A stretch of 42,205 bases of DNA, from NCBI GenBank assembly GCA_020345765.1, contig CP070770.1:2633067-2675271 (forward strand), read 5' to 3'. Source of the stretch: Deltaproteobacteria bacterium (lineage in GTDB: Bacteria; Desulfobacterota; G020345765). The position numbers and the translations under genes are program-made. The notes beneath the pieces were generated by a model. It made no database searches. It had not been told where the DNA came from and saw only the letters and a list, made by a program, of their open reading frames with translations. Position 1 is the stretch's first letter. The number at the start of each line of letters is the position of its first letter. Positions 32,339 to 40,512 of the stretch are shown here, one piece after another.

Positions 32339-33793
32339 TTATGCTTGAGCCTGGGGCACGGCTTTCCAGAAGTATGCATGAAAGCCGCGGTCTTCGTCAT
32401 AATATCTTTTGCGGAACGACATCCTTATCGGCTGGCCTACCTTTACCTCGGTCAATTCGCAATCGGTAAAATCGGCCAGCATCCTTCCGCCCCCTTCAAA
32501 TTGGACTATCCCATAGACGGCCGGCGGCTCCTGGGATACCGCCAGCATATCTCCGGTATACGCCACCACCTTTCCATCTCTAGCGGAAAACTCGTAATCT
32601 TCCATTTCGCCAACGGCACCGCAATCGGGTTTAACACATATCTCCGGTTTAGGAAACTGGGGAGTCCCGCACTTCTTGCATTTACCGCCAACCAGGCCAG
32701 TGATCATCTTACGTTTTCTCCACAGGACGGTTATTGCGCTCTGACCACCGGCCTCGGCACGGATACCCATTTCCACCTTTACTAGATCCCGGAACTTGGC
32801 ATATTTCTGATAGTTGTCCAGTTCCTTGCGAATAGCCAGAGAGCCCTTGACGCCCTTATGCTCCTTCAATTTCTTGATCTTGTCGGTAACCTCGAAATAC
32901 ATGGCGTCGCAGCCGTTTCCGAAACTAGCCAGCAGGATCTTGTCGCCCGGCTTGGCCTCCTCCAGGGCCGCAACAAACATGAGCAGGGGATGGGCGGTCC
33001 CGGTCTCCCCGCAAACCTCATGCATATTGTCCTGAAGCTTATCCGGGGGAATCCCGAGTTTCTTGGCAATACCGATATGCTCCCTCTTGAAGAAACAGGG
33101 GTAAACCACCTTGGCGAAGCTGTCAATGGATACATTGCACTTTTTCAGCAGGCCGTTGATCGCCTCCGGAATGATCTTGGAATACCCTTCGTCCCTGACC
33201 CATCTTTCCTCCCACATGTAATCGAACTTATGTCCGGTCCCGCGATAGTGGTCGGCAAAGTCGTAGGATACCGAGTAGGCTCCCTTGAATTCGGCAATGA
33301 CATCCTTATCCCCCAGAAGCAGGGAGGCCGCGCCGTCACCAAACCACATCTCGTAAAAATAGGCCCCTTTCGTCTCCCGGTGATCGGAAGCGGTCACCAT
33401 AATGCTTTTCTTTTCTCCGCTTTGAATTACATCAAAGGCGGTAACCATCGCTGAGGTCCCCGCTTTTAAAGATGATGTGAAGTCGGCGGTCAGAATATCA
33501 TCCCGCAAGTTAAGCGCGGTAGAGACGATCCCGGCATTCTGCCTGTCGGCGTAAGGGAGAGTTGTGGAACATAGATATAGGGCATCTATGTTCTCCTTTT
33601 TCATCCCCACCAGACAATCCCGGGAAGCCTCCACTGCCATACTCAGGGCGTCCTCATCCCAGTTGCACACCGCCTTCTCCCCCTGAGCGACTGCCATTAT
33701 CGCCGGGGCAAACCAGCCCATAGACTGGAAAATGGCCATGCGTGTCAGCCGGAGTCTCGGGATATTGGCCCCGTAAGAAGTAATACCAATCAT
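32339..33793 (-). CDS. HMG-CoA synthase-like protein fused to a DUF35 zinc-ribbon/OB domain
   Basis: 484 aa. Residues 1 to about 335 have the fold blocks of HMG-CoA synthases (GITSYGANIPRLRL, LYLCSTTLPYADRQNAG, SLKAGTSAM, GETGTAHPL, LLASFGNGCDAM). The C-terminal 140 residues hold a DUF35 rubredoxin-like zinc ribbon (CKKCGTPQFP, CVKPDCG) and OB fold (VVAYTGDML, ADFTDCELTEVKVGQPI). The nucleophilic Cys of true synthases (in ACKAGT) is Leu109 here and the catalytic Glu (SESP-like) reads STT, while His in GTAHPL is kept. It is therefore unlikely to be an HMG-CoA synthase; it may support or channel substrate to the adjacent thiolase. GGAGGG precedes the ATG. Confidence 0.85.
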   Translation of the reverse strand: MIGITSYGANIPRLRLTRMAIFQSMGWFAPAIMAVAQGEKAVCNWDEDALSMAVEASRDCLVGMKKENIDALYLCSTTLPYADRQNAGIVSTALNLRDDILTADFTSSLKAGTSAMVTAFDVIQSGEKKSIMVTASDHRETKGAYFYEMWFGDGAASLLLGDKDVIAEFKGAYSVSYDFADHYRGTGHKFDYMWEERWVRDEGYSKIIPEAINGLLKKCNVSIDSFAKVVYPCFFKREHIGIAKKLGIPPDKLQDNMHEVCGETGTAHPLLMFVAALEEAKPGDKILLASFGNGCDAMYFEVTDKIKKLKEHKGVKGSLAIRKELDNYQKYAKFRDLVKVEMGIRAEAGGQSAITVLWRKRKMITGLVGGKCKKCGTPQFPKPEICVKPDCGAVGEMEDYEFSARDGKVVAYTGDMLAVSQEPPAVYGIVQFEGGGRMLADFTDCELTEVKVGQPIRMSFRKRYYDEDRGFHAYFWKAVPQAQA

Positions 33794-33886
33794 TTGATTA
33801 ACCCTCCTTTCATTTGCATCCTAACACAAAATCTTTCCCGGTTTAAGCTGTTTTTTTATTTATGTTACCTAAATTCCTTCTATCAA

Positions 33887-34588
33887 TCAGAACTGCCCGC
33901 CCACCAGGGCCCGTTTAAGTGCCGATATCGCCTTGGTGGGATTCAGCGACTTGGGGCATGCCTCCACACAGTTGAAGATGGTGTGGCATCTCCAGAGCCC
34001 GTGGCGGTTATCCACGAGCTTAAGGCGTTCCGCCTTGCCCTCGTCACGGCTGTCGGCAACAAATCTGTTCACCTTGAGAAACGCATGCGGGCCGAGATAC
34101 TCCCCATCCGCCCAGAACGACGGGCAGGAGGAGGTGCAGGAGCCGCAGATTATGCACTCGTAAAGACCGTCGAGCTTCTTATTCTCTTCGGGTGACTGGA
34201 GACGCTCGTGATCGGACGGCGGCGGGCCCTTTTCGATGAAATAAGGTTTTATCTCCAAAAGCTTCGTATAGATCGGCTCCATATCAACAATCAGGTCTTT
34301 GATAACCCTCAGGTGTCGAAGCGGCTCCACGACGAACTCCGATTTAAGGGTGGCAAGCTGGGTCTCGCAGGCCAGGCGGTTGACCCCGTCAATGGTCATG
34401 GCGCAGGAGCCGCAGATCCCGTGGCGGCAGGACCTCCGGTAACTGAGGGAACCGTCCCGGTACCACTTGATCTCATTCAGTGCGTCAAGGACGGTCCACC
34501 CTTCCTGTGCCTCGATGCTATAGCGCTCCTGATGCGGTTTCTCGTCCTGCTCCGGGTTAAAGCGTAATATCGTCACGGTATATTTCAT
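33887..34588 (-). CDS. sdhB: Succinate dehydrogenase/fumarate reductase iron-sulfur subunit
   Basis: 233 aa. RRSCRHGICGSCAM and the following Cys bind the [2Fe-2S] cluster. CIICGSCTSSCPSFW binds [4Fe-4S] and the CHTIFNCVEACPKSLNP block provides the remaining ligands including the [3Fe-4S] site. It relays electrons from the flavin to the quinone site in the membrane. It follows sdhA by 24 bases. Operon order sdhC-sdhD-sdhA-sdhB. Confidence 0.96.
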   Translation of the reverse strand: MKYTVTILRFNPEQDEKPHQERYSIEAQEGWTVLDALNEIKWYRDGSLSYRRSCRHGICGSCAMTIDGVNRLACETQLATLKSEFVVEPLRHLRVIKDLIVDMEPIYTKLLEIKPYFIEKGPPPSDHERLQSPEENKKLDGLYECIICGSCTSSCPSFWADGEYLGPHAFLKVNRFVADSRDEGKAERLKLVDNRHGLWRCHTIFNCVEACPKSLNPTKAISALKRALVGGQF

Positions 34589-34612
34589 AGCTCTGGAGTT
34601 CCCAAAAAATCC

Positions 34613-36415
34613 TCAGTAAACCCGTGCCTTCGGTTTGAACCGGGTGATGGTAACGGGTTTATAATCGAAGCGGATCCCCTCTTCTATCTTTAAAGCCAGC
34701 GTGTGCTTAAGCCAGTTGGTATCATCCCGCTCCTTGAAATCGGTCCGGGCATGGGCGCCCCGGCTCTCCTTTCGGTTAATCGCCCCGGCGACAATCGCCT
34801 CGGTAAAATCCAATTGGTAACCGAACTCAATCGCCTCGACAACCTCGGTATTGAAGCACCTGCTCCTGTCCTTGATCCCGATATTCCGGTAACGCTCCTG
34901 GCAATCCTTCACCGTTTCCAGAAGTGAGTTAAGATCCTTTTCATTACGGAAAACACCGCACTTGGCCATCATCTCTTCCTGCAGCCTTTTCCGCAGGTCG
35001 GCGACTTTCTCCTCGCCCTTGGCACCCAATAGCCGTTCTAACATCTTGAGGTCCTGCTCAGCCACCTCCTCGGGCATTTCGTTAAAAGGCAAGCCTTTAA
35101 CCTCCCGGGCCAGCGCCAACCCTGCCCTCCTGCCGTAAAGCGCCGCCTCCAAGAGGGAATTCGTCCCCAACCGATTCGCCCCGTGCACGCTGACGCAGGC
35201 ACATTCACCCGCCGCAAAGAGTCCTTTCAGTACCTCGCCCTTTCCATCGGCAAGGACACGGCAGTCCAGGTCGGTAGGAATCCCGCCCATCGAATAATGG
35301 GCCGTAGGCTGAATTGGGATCGGTGCCTCGTTTACATCAACCCCGGCAAATTTCGAGACCACCTCGGCGATTTGGGGAAGCCGCTCCTTGATTTTCTCCG
35401 CTCCGAGATGACGGACATCCAGGTTGACATATCCTTTACCGCCGATCCCCCTTCCCTCATTAATCTCCGTCTGAATCGCCCTGCTGATCACATCCCGGGG
35501 AGCAAGCTCCATCTTCTCGGGAGCGTATTTCTCCATAAACCTCTCACCCTCATCGTTAACGAGATATCCCCCTTCCCCCCGGGCACCTTCGGTAATCAGG
35601 ATCCCGTGCGGGTAGAGACCGGTTGGATGGAACTGAACAAACTCCATATCCTCCAATGGAATACCGACCCTCATTGCCAGCCCCAGACCGTCTCCGGTAT
35701 TGGCAAATGAGTTTGAGGTAATACTGAATACCCGGCCGTAACCCCCCGTTCCCAAGAGTACCGCCCGGGCGTGGAAGATATGAACCTCGCCGGTAGCCAT
35801 ATCCAGGGCGACAATACCCCGGCACACCTTATCCTTCACGATCAGGGAAAGGGCAAGGTATTCCGAGTAGAACCTGACCTGGTGTTTAACGCACTGCTCC
35901 CAGAGGGTATGGAGTAAGACATGCCCGGTCCGGTCGGCAGCATAGCAGGCCCTGAGCACCGGCCCTCCTTTGCCGAAATCCTTCGTATGCCCCCCGAACT
36001 TCCGCTGGGCGAGCCGGCCGCCCTCAGTCCGGCTGAAGGGGCACCCCATATGCTCGAAGCCTCGGACAACACTGGAGGCCTCCCGCACCAGGATCTCGAT
36101 AGCGTCTTGATCCCCCAGGTAGTCGCTCCCCTTGACGGTATCGAACATGTGCCATTCCCAGTGGTCTTCCTCTTGATTGGCCAGGGAGGCGGCAATACCA
36201 CCCTGGGCCGCCCCGGAATGCGATCGGGTGGGGAAGAGCTTCGTAACCACCCCCACATCTCCTATCTTCGCCGCCTCAAGCGCACCGCTGAGGGCGGCCA
36301 GACCGGCCCCGACTACCAACACATCATGCCGGTGGACATTATGGAGTGGAACCCCCCGGGGCTCATGGAGCTTCTCCGCTTCCGCTTCATTCCGGTAACC
36401 CTCGGATTCAGACAT
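34613..36415 (-). CDS. sdhA: Succinate dehydrogenase/fumarate reductase flavoprotein subunit
   Basis: 600 aa. [12 protein letters not shown] binds [13 protein letters not shown] contains His66 for covalent FAD attachment, and [21 protein letters not shown] and [13 protein letters not shown] complete the active site. It interconverts succinate and fumarate on the inner face of the membrane. An extra 28-residue N-terminus precedes the FAD domain. Direction depends on the quinone and cell redox state. Confidence 0.97.
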   Translation of the reverse strand: MSESEGYRNEAEAEKLHEPRGVPLHNVHRHDVLVVGAGLAALSGALEAAKIGDVGVVTKLFPTRSHSGAAQGGIAASLANQEEDHWEWHMFDTVKGSDYLGDQDAIEILVREASSVVRGFEHMGCPFSRTEGGRLAQRKFGGHTKDFGKGGPVLRACYAADRTGHVLLHTLWEQCVKHQVRFYSEYLALSLIVKDKVCRGIVALDMATGEVHIFHARAVLLGTGGYGRVFSITSNSFANTGDGLGLAMRVGIPLEDMEFVQFHPTGLYPHGILITEGARGEGGYLVNDEGERFMEKYAPEKMELAPRDVISRAIQTEINEGRGIGGKGYVNLDVRHLGAEKIKERLPQIAEVVSKFAGVDVNEAPIPIQPTAHYSMGGIPTDLDCRVLADGKGEVLKGLFAAGECACVSVHGANRLGTNSLLEAALYGRRAGLALAREVKGLPFNEMPEEVAEQDLKMLERLLGAKGEEKVADLRKRLQEEMMAKCGVFRNEKDLNSLLETVKDCQERYRNIGIKDRSRCFNTEVVEAIEFGYQLDFTEAIVAGAINRKESRGAHARTDFKERDDTNWLKHTLALKIEEGIRFDYKPVTITRFKPKARVY

Positions 36416-36444
36416 CTTCTTTTTATCTCCTGATATTTCTTACT

Positions 36445-36804
36445 TTATTTCCCCGGAAACGGGATGACTGTAATCGCCCCCATGGTAAACAGTACAATCC
36501 CACCGATACTGAGGACAAAGAACACCGCGACCCTCATCCAGTTTTTATTCAGATAATCTCCGGCGATGAGCCAGAGGCCATAGAGTCCGTGAGTGAGTGC
36601 CAGGGTCAGGAAAGTAAGGTCGATCACCTTCCAGTAGGGTGTCGAAAGCCGGGCAACGACCCGATTGTAATTTACCTCACCTCCCCCGCCAAAATGGAGC
36701 ACCAAGAAGTGGAGGAGGATGAGCAGGGCAATAGTTATCCCGGAAACCCGCTGAAACAGCCAGCCGGATGCCCCGCCCGAGTTTACCTGCGCGCTTTGAT
36801 CCAT
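36445..36804 (-). CDS. sdhD: Succinate dehydrogenase membrane anchor, second small subunit
   Basis: 119 aa from the ATG at 36804; an upstream start would overlap sdhC. Three membrane helices with FQRVSGITIALLILLHFLVLHF and THGLYGLWLIAGDYL, whose His residues suit heme b ligation. It anchors SdhAB and forms part of the quinone site. The ribosome site is weak. Confidence 0.88.
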   Translation of the reverse strand: MDQSAQVNSGGASGWLFQRVSGITIALLILLHFLVLHFGGGGEVNYNRVVARLSTPYWKVIDLTFLTLALTHGLYGLWLIAGDYLNKNWMRVAVFFVLSIGGIVLFTMGAITVIPFPGK

Positions 36805-36838
36805 TTGTATTGTTTTACCTATCCCTAAACACAGGATT

Positions 36839-37192
36839 TTAATGAAAAAAGCCGTAGGCACCAAGCCCGAGGGCAATAATACCAATTGCAACCAGAGCCC
36901 AGAAGGTAATTTTCTGGGCCTTGAGCTCCACGGTCCAGCCTAAGTCGACCAGGACGATCCGGATACCGTTCAGGGTATGATAGAGGATAACCCCGAAGAG
37001 CCCCAATTCGCCGAATTTAAATAGGGGTGAAGTCACAAATTCCATCAGGGCATCGAACTCCTCGGGACCCCGTTGAATATGGTGGATTACCCAGGTATGG
37101 AGCACCAGATAGGAGATCAATGCCATCCCGCTGAGGCGGTGAAGTATCCAGGCCCAGGTCCCGGTATGCCACCGATAATGTCTAATCACCAT
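36839..37192 (-). CDS. sdhC: Succinate dehydrogenase cytochrome b556-type membrane subunit
   Basis: 117 aa with three membrane helices. ILHRLSGMALISYLVLHTWVIHH is the SdhC signature region (it spans two adjacent motifs, HRLSG and LHTW), and YHTLNGIRIVLVD holds the likely heme b ligand His. With SdhD it is a two-anchor, heme-containing complex II. It begins 15 bases after the malic enzyme stop, so it belongs to that operon. Confidence 0.92.
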   Translation of the reverse strand: MVIRHYRWHTGTWAWILHRLSGMALISYLVLHTWVIHHIQRGPEEFDALMEFVTSPLFKFGELGLFGVILYHTLNGIRIVLVDLGWTVELKAQKITFWALVAIGIIALGLGAYGFFH

Positions 37193-37207
37193 GGAATAAA
37201 CTTCTCC

Positions 37208-38551
37208 TTATTCTTCCGGTAACTGGATAAACCCCTGCTTCTGGAGAGAATCCGTTTCATCCCTTGCCTTCTTGATGATACTCGAAGCTTTCGCTATCAG
37301 CTCATCTCTCGTCATCTTCACCCGGGCTATCCCCTGCTCGATTGCCTTCAGGCCAACGGCTGCTGCCTCGCGGGGATAGACCTCCCAATCGGCCATAGTG
37401 GGGATCAGGCTGTCTTCACTGAGCCCCTTCTCCTCTGCGCACAGGGCGAGCTCATCCGCCGCAGCAATGCACATCTCGTCGGTTATCGTTTTGGCCATAA
37501 CATCCAGGGTGCCCCGGAAGATGCCCGGGAATCCGAGGGAATTATTAACCTGGTTGGGAAAATCGGAGCGTCCGGTGGCCACCACCCTTGCTCCGGCCTC
37601 TTTCGCCTCCCAGGGCCAGATCTCCGGGATCGGATTGGCACAGACGAATACGATTGCATCATTGTTCATCGAGGAGATCCACTCCTTCTTGATTGTATCC
37701 GGCCCTGGTTTGGACAAGGCAATACAGACATCCGCTCCCTTCATCGCCTCCGGGATGCCTCCCTTACGGCCCTCGGAATTGGTCCTCTGGGCAAAATCCC
37801 ATTTCTCCGGGTAATCGGGCATAAGCTCCTTCCGGTCTGGGTGGAGGATCCCCTTTGAATCCACCATACACATATTACCGGGCTCCGCCCCGGCCGCAAT
37901 CAGTACCCGGGCAATACATATATTAGCTGCCCCGGTCCCGATCATTGAGATCTTGACCTTGTCCATATCCTTGCCGACAATTTTGAGGGCATTTTTCAAA
38001 CCCGCAAGGGTAACCGTAGCCGTGCCCTGTTGGTCGTCGTGCCAGACCGGGATGGTCATCTCCTCGCGCAGGGTATCGAGAATCTTGAAGCACTTGGGAT
38101 GCGCAATATCTTCCAGGTTGATACCTCCGAATGACGGTGTAAGCCACTTGACCGCCTTTATGATCTCATCAGCATTCTTGGTGCCTAAGCAGATCGGGAC
38201 CGCATCCACTCCACCTAAGTATTTGAATAGTAAAGCTTTTCCTTCCATGACCGGTAGCCCCGCCTCGGGTCCGATGTCCCCCAGGCCTAAAACCCGGGTT
38301 CCGTCGCTTACGACCGCAACGAAATTCCATTTATTGGTATGCTCGAAAACCTTCTCCGGGTTCTGTTGGATATCTTTACAGGGCTGGGCTACACCGGGGG
38401 TGTACCAGATAGCGAAGTCATTAAAGTCCCGGATACAGCTTTTCGGCAGCACCTCTATCTTGCCCCGGTAGAACGGATGGAGTTTCATCGCATCCTTACC
38501 CGGCTTCTCCGCCTTTTTCAGAAGCTCTTCCTTCGTGAGCTTTTTACCCAT
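37208..38551 (-). CDS. NAD(P)-dependent malic enzyme
   Basis: 447 aa, the size of the short bacterial malic enzymes without the phosphotransacetylase tail. IWYTPGVAQPC contains the catalytic Tyr, GDIGPEAGLPVMEGKA the Lys region, GINLEDIAHP and PVWHDDQQGTA the metal site, and GTGAANICIARVL the nucleotide-binding fold; ATGRSDFPNQVNNSLGFPG is typical. It interconverts malate with pyruvate plus CO2, closing the propionate-to-pyruvate route with fumarase and SDH. It is the first gene of the sdh operon. GGGAGG lies 8 bases before the ATG. Confidence 0.95.
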   Translation of the reverse strand: MGKKLTKEELLKKAEKPGKDAMKLHPFYRGKIEVLPKSCIRDFNDFAIWYTPGVAQPCKDIQQNPEKVFEHTNKWNFVAVVSDGTRVLGLGDIGPEAGLPVMEGKALLFKYLGGVDAVPICLGTKNADEIIKAVKWLTPSFGGINLEDIAHPKCFKILDTLREEMTIPVWHDDQQGTATVTLAGLKNALKIVGKDMDKVKISMIGTGAANICIARVLIAAGAEPGNMCMVDSKGILHPDRKELMPDYPEKWDFAQRTNSEGRKGGIPEAMKGADVCIALSKPGPDTIKKEWISSMNNDAIVFVCANPIPEIWPWEAKEAGARVVATGRSDFPNQVNNSLGFPGIFRGTLDVMAKTITDEMCIAAADELALCAEEKGLSEDSLIPTMADWEVYPREAAAVGLKAIEQGIARVKMTRDELIAKASSIIKKARDETDSLQKQGFIQLPEE

Positions 38552-38611
38552 TTACTTTCCTCCCAATTGCTTTTTTTATCAATTAAACTAGAGAAATTAA
38601 AAAATAAAAAA

Positions 38612-38629
38612 TGAATGAGTATTCATTCA
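38612..38629. promoter_or_regulatory. FadR (TetR-family)-like operator
   Basis: TGAATGAGTATTCATTCA is an 18-bp palindrome (7-bp arms) that matches the consensus TGAATGAnTAnTCATTCA described for the Bacillus fatty-acid regulator FadR. It lies 5 bases downstream of the predicted -10 of the malic enzyme promoter, where a bound repressor would block initiation. No matching regulator gene is in the window. Confidence 0.7.
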
Positions 38630-38634
38630 CAGAA

Positions 38635-38663
38635 TCAATAACACACCGGTTTTAAGCTGTCAA
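38635..38663 (-). promoter_or_regulatory. Promoter of the malic enzyme-sdhCDAB-thiolase operon
   Basis: On the minus strand TTGACA (38658-38663), 17-base spacer, TATTGA (38635-38640). The -35 is perfect; the -10 is weak. It was chosen with the operator position in mind. Confidence 0.55.
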
Positions 38664-38711
38664 GAACTTTTTAACCCACGTTAATACATCTGATATTAAG
38701 AGACATTAAAC

Positions 38712-38739
38712 TTGACTTCCTTTATTTGCCTGCTATAAT
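38712..38739 (+). promoter_or_regulatory. Strong sigma-70 promoter of the Na+/phosphate transporter gene
   Basis: TTGACT (38712-38717), 16-base spacer, perfect TATAAT (38734-38739). The ATG follows only 8 bases after the -10, so the transcript should start at or next to the start codon. Confidence 0.75.
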
Positions 38740-38747
38740 CCGACCAT

Positions 38748-40418
38748 ATGGGCAAGCAGTTAATATTCGAGCTTGTAGGAGGAATCGGGTTTTTCCTGTT
38801 CGGGATGAAGCTGATGTCGGAGGGACTGCGCAAGGTAGCCGGGGAACGACTGAAACGGATCCTGGAACTACTGACCAAGAAGCCGATTACCGGCTTACTG
38901 GTTGGGGCCGCGGTCACCGCCCTGATCCAGAGCAGCAGCGGTACCTCCGTAATGGTGGTAGGTCTGGTTAATGCCGGTCTGCTTACGCTGAAGCAGGCCA
39001 TCAGTGTCGTGCTGGGGGCAAATATCGGTACGACGGTGACCGCCTGGCTGGTTTCCTTTCTGGCAATATTCAAGATTACCAATTACGCCCTCCCTGCCGT
39101 CGGAATCGGTTTCCTCCTCGCAACCCTCGGAAAGACCAGAACTTCAAAGCTCTGGGGAGAGGTCCTGCTTGGTCTTGGCATACTCTTTATCGGCATCCAC
39201 TTTATGAAAGAAGCATTTGCCCCCCTGGAAGAAAGCCCTCAGGTCAAGGAATTGTTTGTCAATTTCAGCCGCTACCCTATCTTAGGGGTCCTGGTAGGAA
39301 CGATCATCACCATGATGCTTCAGAGCAGCAGTGCCACGATTGCCCTTGTCCAGGTTCTTGCCTTTCAGGGCCTGATCAGTTTTGAGGCGGCCATTCCCTT
39401 AATCCTGGGGGATAATATCGGAACCACGATTACTGCCCAGATTGCTTCGATCGGCACTAATGCTTCTGCCCGCCGGACCGCCATGGCTCATACCTTGTTC
39501 AATGTAATCGGAGCCTGCTATATGTTGATCTTTGTTTATTTGGGCATCTATGTCAAGGCAATCGACTTTATAATCCCCGGGCCGATAACTCCCGGTAACA
39601 TCATGTTCCATATTGCCGTTGCTCATAGCATCTTTAATATCTTCAATGCAATTATTGTGTTCCTGCCTTTAATAAGTTGGCTGGAAAGGATCTCGATTAA
39701 GATGGTTCCGGGGAAGCCGGAGGTAGCTGAGGCCACTCCCCAATACCTGGAAAGACATCTTCTGGATACCCCGATGGTTGCTCTTGAGCAGGCCACCAGG
39801 GAGATAATTCGAATGGGTCGTATAGCCCAACAGGCCATGAATGATGCCATGGATGGTTTTTTTGCCGATGATCCCAAGGCTCTCTCACGAGTGGCCCCGA
39901 GGGAGGAGGCCGTAGATAATCTCCAGAAGGAGATCACCCGGTATTTAGTCGAACTCTCGCAAAAGAACTTAAGTATGGAGGAATCAGAAAAGCTTCCGGT
40001 ACTCCTCCATACGGTTAATGACATTGAGAGGATCGGCGACCATTCGGAAAATTTGGTGGAACTGGGAACCCGGAAGATTGAGCAGAAGTTACCCTTTACT
40101 CCCCAGGCCATTACTGAGATAAGGAAGATGTATGAGGAAGCAAACAATATGCTCAACGAAACAATCGAGGCCCTGGAGAATAATGATTTAGCCCTGGCTA
40201 AACGGGCATTAAAGCGGGAAGAGACCCTCAACCAGTTACATATCGAGCTGCGTCAGAATCATGTCCAGCGGCTCAATGACGGAACCTGCCAGCTTCTCCC
40301 TGGCTTAGTCTTCCTCGACTATGTGGCTAACCTGGAAAAGGTTGGGGATCACCTGACCAACATCGCTCAGGCGATCATGGGTGGTCTCCGCTGGGACGGC
40401 TTCCCCCGAGAGGCTTAG
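38748..40418 (+). CDS. Na+/phosphate cotransporter with PhoU-like C-terminus
   Basis: 556 aa. Two inverted Na/Pi-cotransporter repeats carry the QSSS motifs (LIQSSSGTSVMVVGLVNAG, MLQSSSATIALVQVLAFQG) and the paired GANIGTTVTA and GDNIGTTITA loops. About eight membrane helices span residues 1-310. The last 200 residues form a helical PhoU-like domain (ERIGDHSENLVELG, EKVGDHLTNIAQAI). It belongs to the NptA/YjbB family that imports phosphate with Na+ or acts in export. A Na+-coupled transporter fits a cell with a Na+-pump decarboxylase. No ribosome binding site is visible. Confidence 0.93.
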   Translation: MGKQLIFELVGGIGFFLFGMKLMSEGLRKVAGERLKRILELLTKKPITGLLVGAAVTALIQSSSGTSVMVVGLVNAGLLTLKQAISVVLGANIGTTVTAWLVSFLAIFKITNYALPAVGIGFLLATLGKTRTSKLWGEVLLGLGILFIGIHFMKEAFAPLEESPQVKELFVNFSRYPILGVLVGTIITMMLQSSSATIALVQVLAFQGLISFEAAIPLILGDNIGTTITAQIASIGTNASARRTAMAHTLFNVIGACYMLIFVYLGIYVKAIDFIIPGPITPGNIMFHIAVAHSIFNIFNAIIVFLPLISWLERISIKMVPGKPEVAEATPQYLERHLLDTPMVALEQATREIIRMGRIAQQAMNDAMDGFFADDPKALSRVAPREEAVDNLQKEITRYLVELSQKNLSMEESEKLPVLLHTVNDIERIGDHSENLVELGTRKIEQKLPFTPQAITEIRKMYEEANNMLNETIEALENNDLALAKRALKREETLNQLHIELRQNHVQRLNDGTCQLLPGLVFLDYVANLEKVGDHLTNIAQAIMGGLRWDGFPREA

Positions 40419-40431
40419 ACCATAGAAAGGG

Positions 40432-40465
40432 ACTCAAGGATTCGAGGATTCAAGGGTTTGAGTGT
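40432..40465. repeat. Octamer-repeat element at a convergent gene junction
   Basis: Units CTCAAGGA, TTCGAGGA, TTCAAGGG and TTTGAGTG follow each other with 8-base spacing, matching the element at 13621-13683. ACTCAA and TTGAGT at its ends can pair into a hairpin. It lies between the stops of the phosphate transporter gene and aspS. Confidence 0.65.
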
Positions 40466-40512
40466 CTGCCTTCTTTCCCTTCCTTCGATATGCTTTAAAA
40501 CAGCCCCTCAAC

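Noticed and set aside
32339-33793. Naming the gene HMG-CoA synthase and inferring a mevalonate pathway
   Set aside because: The catalytic Cys and Glu positions are not conserved, and no other mevalonate gene is in the window.
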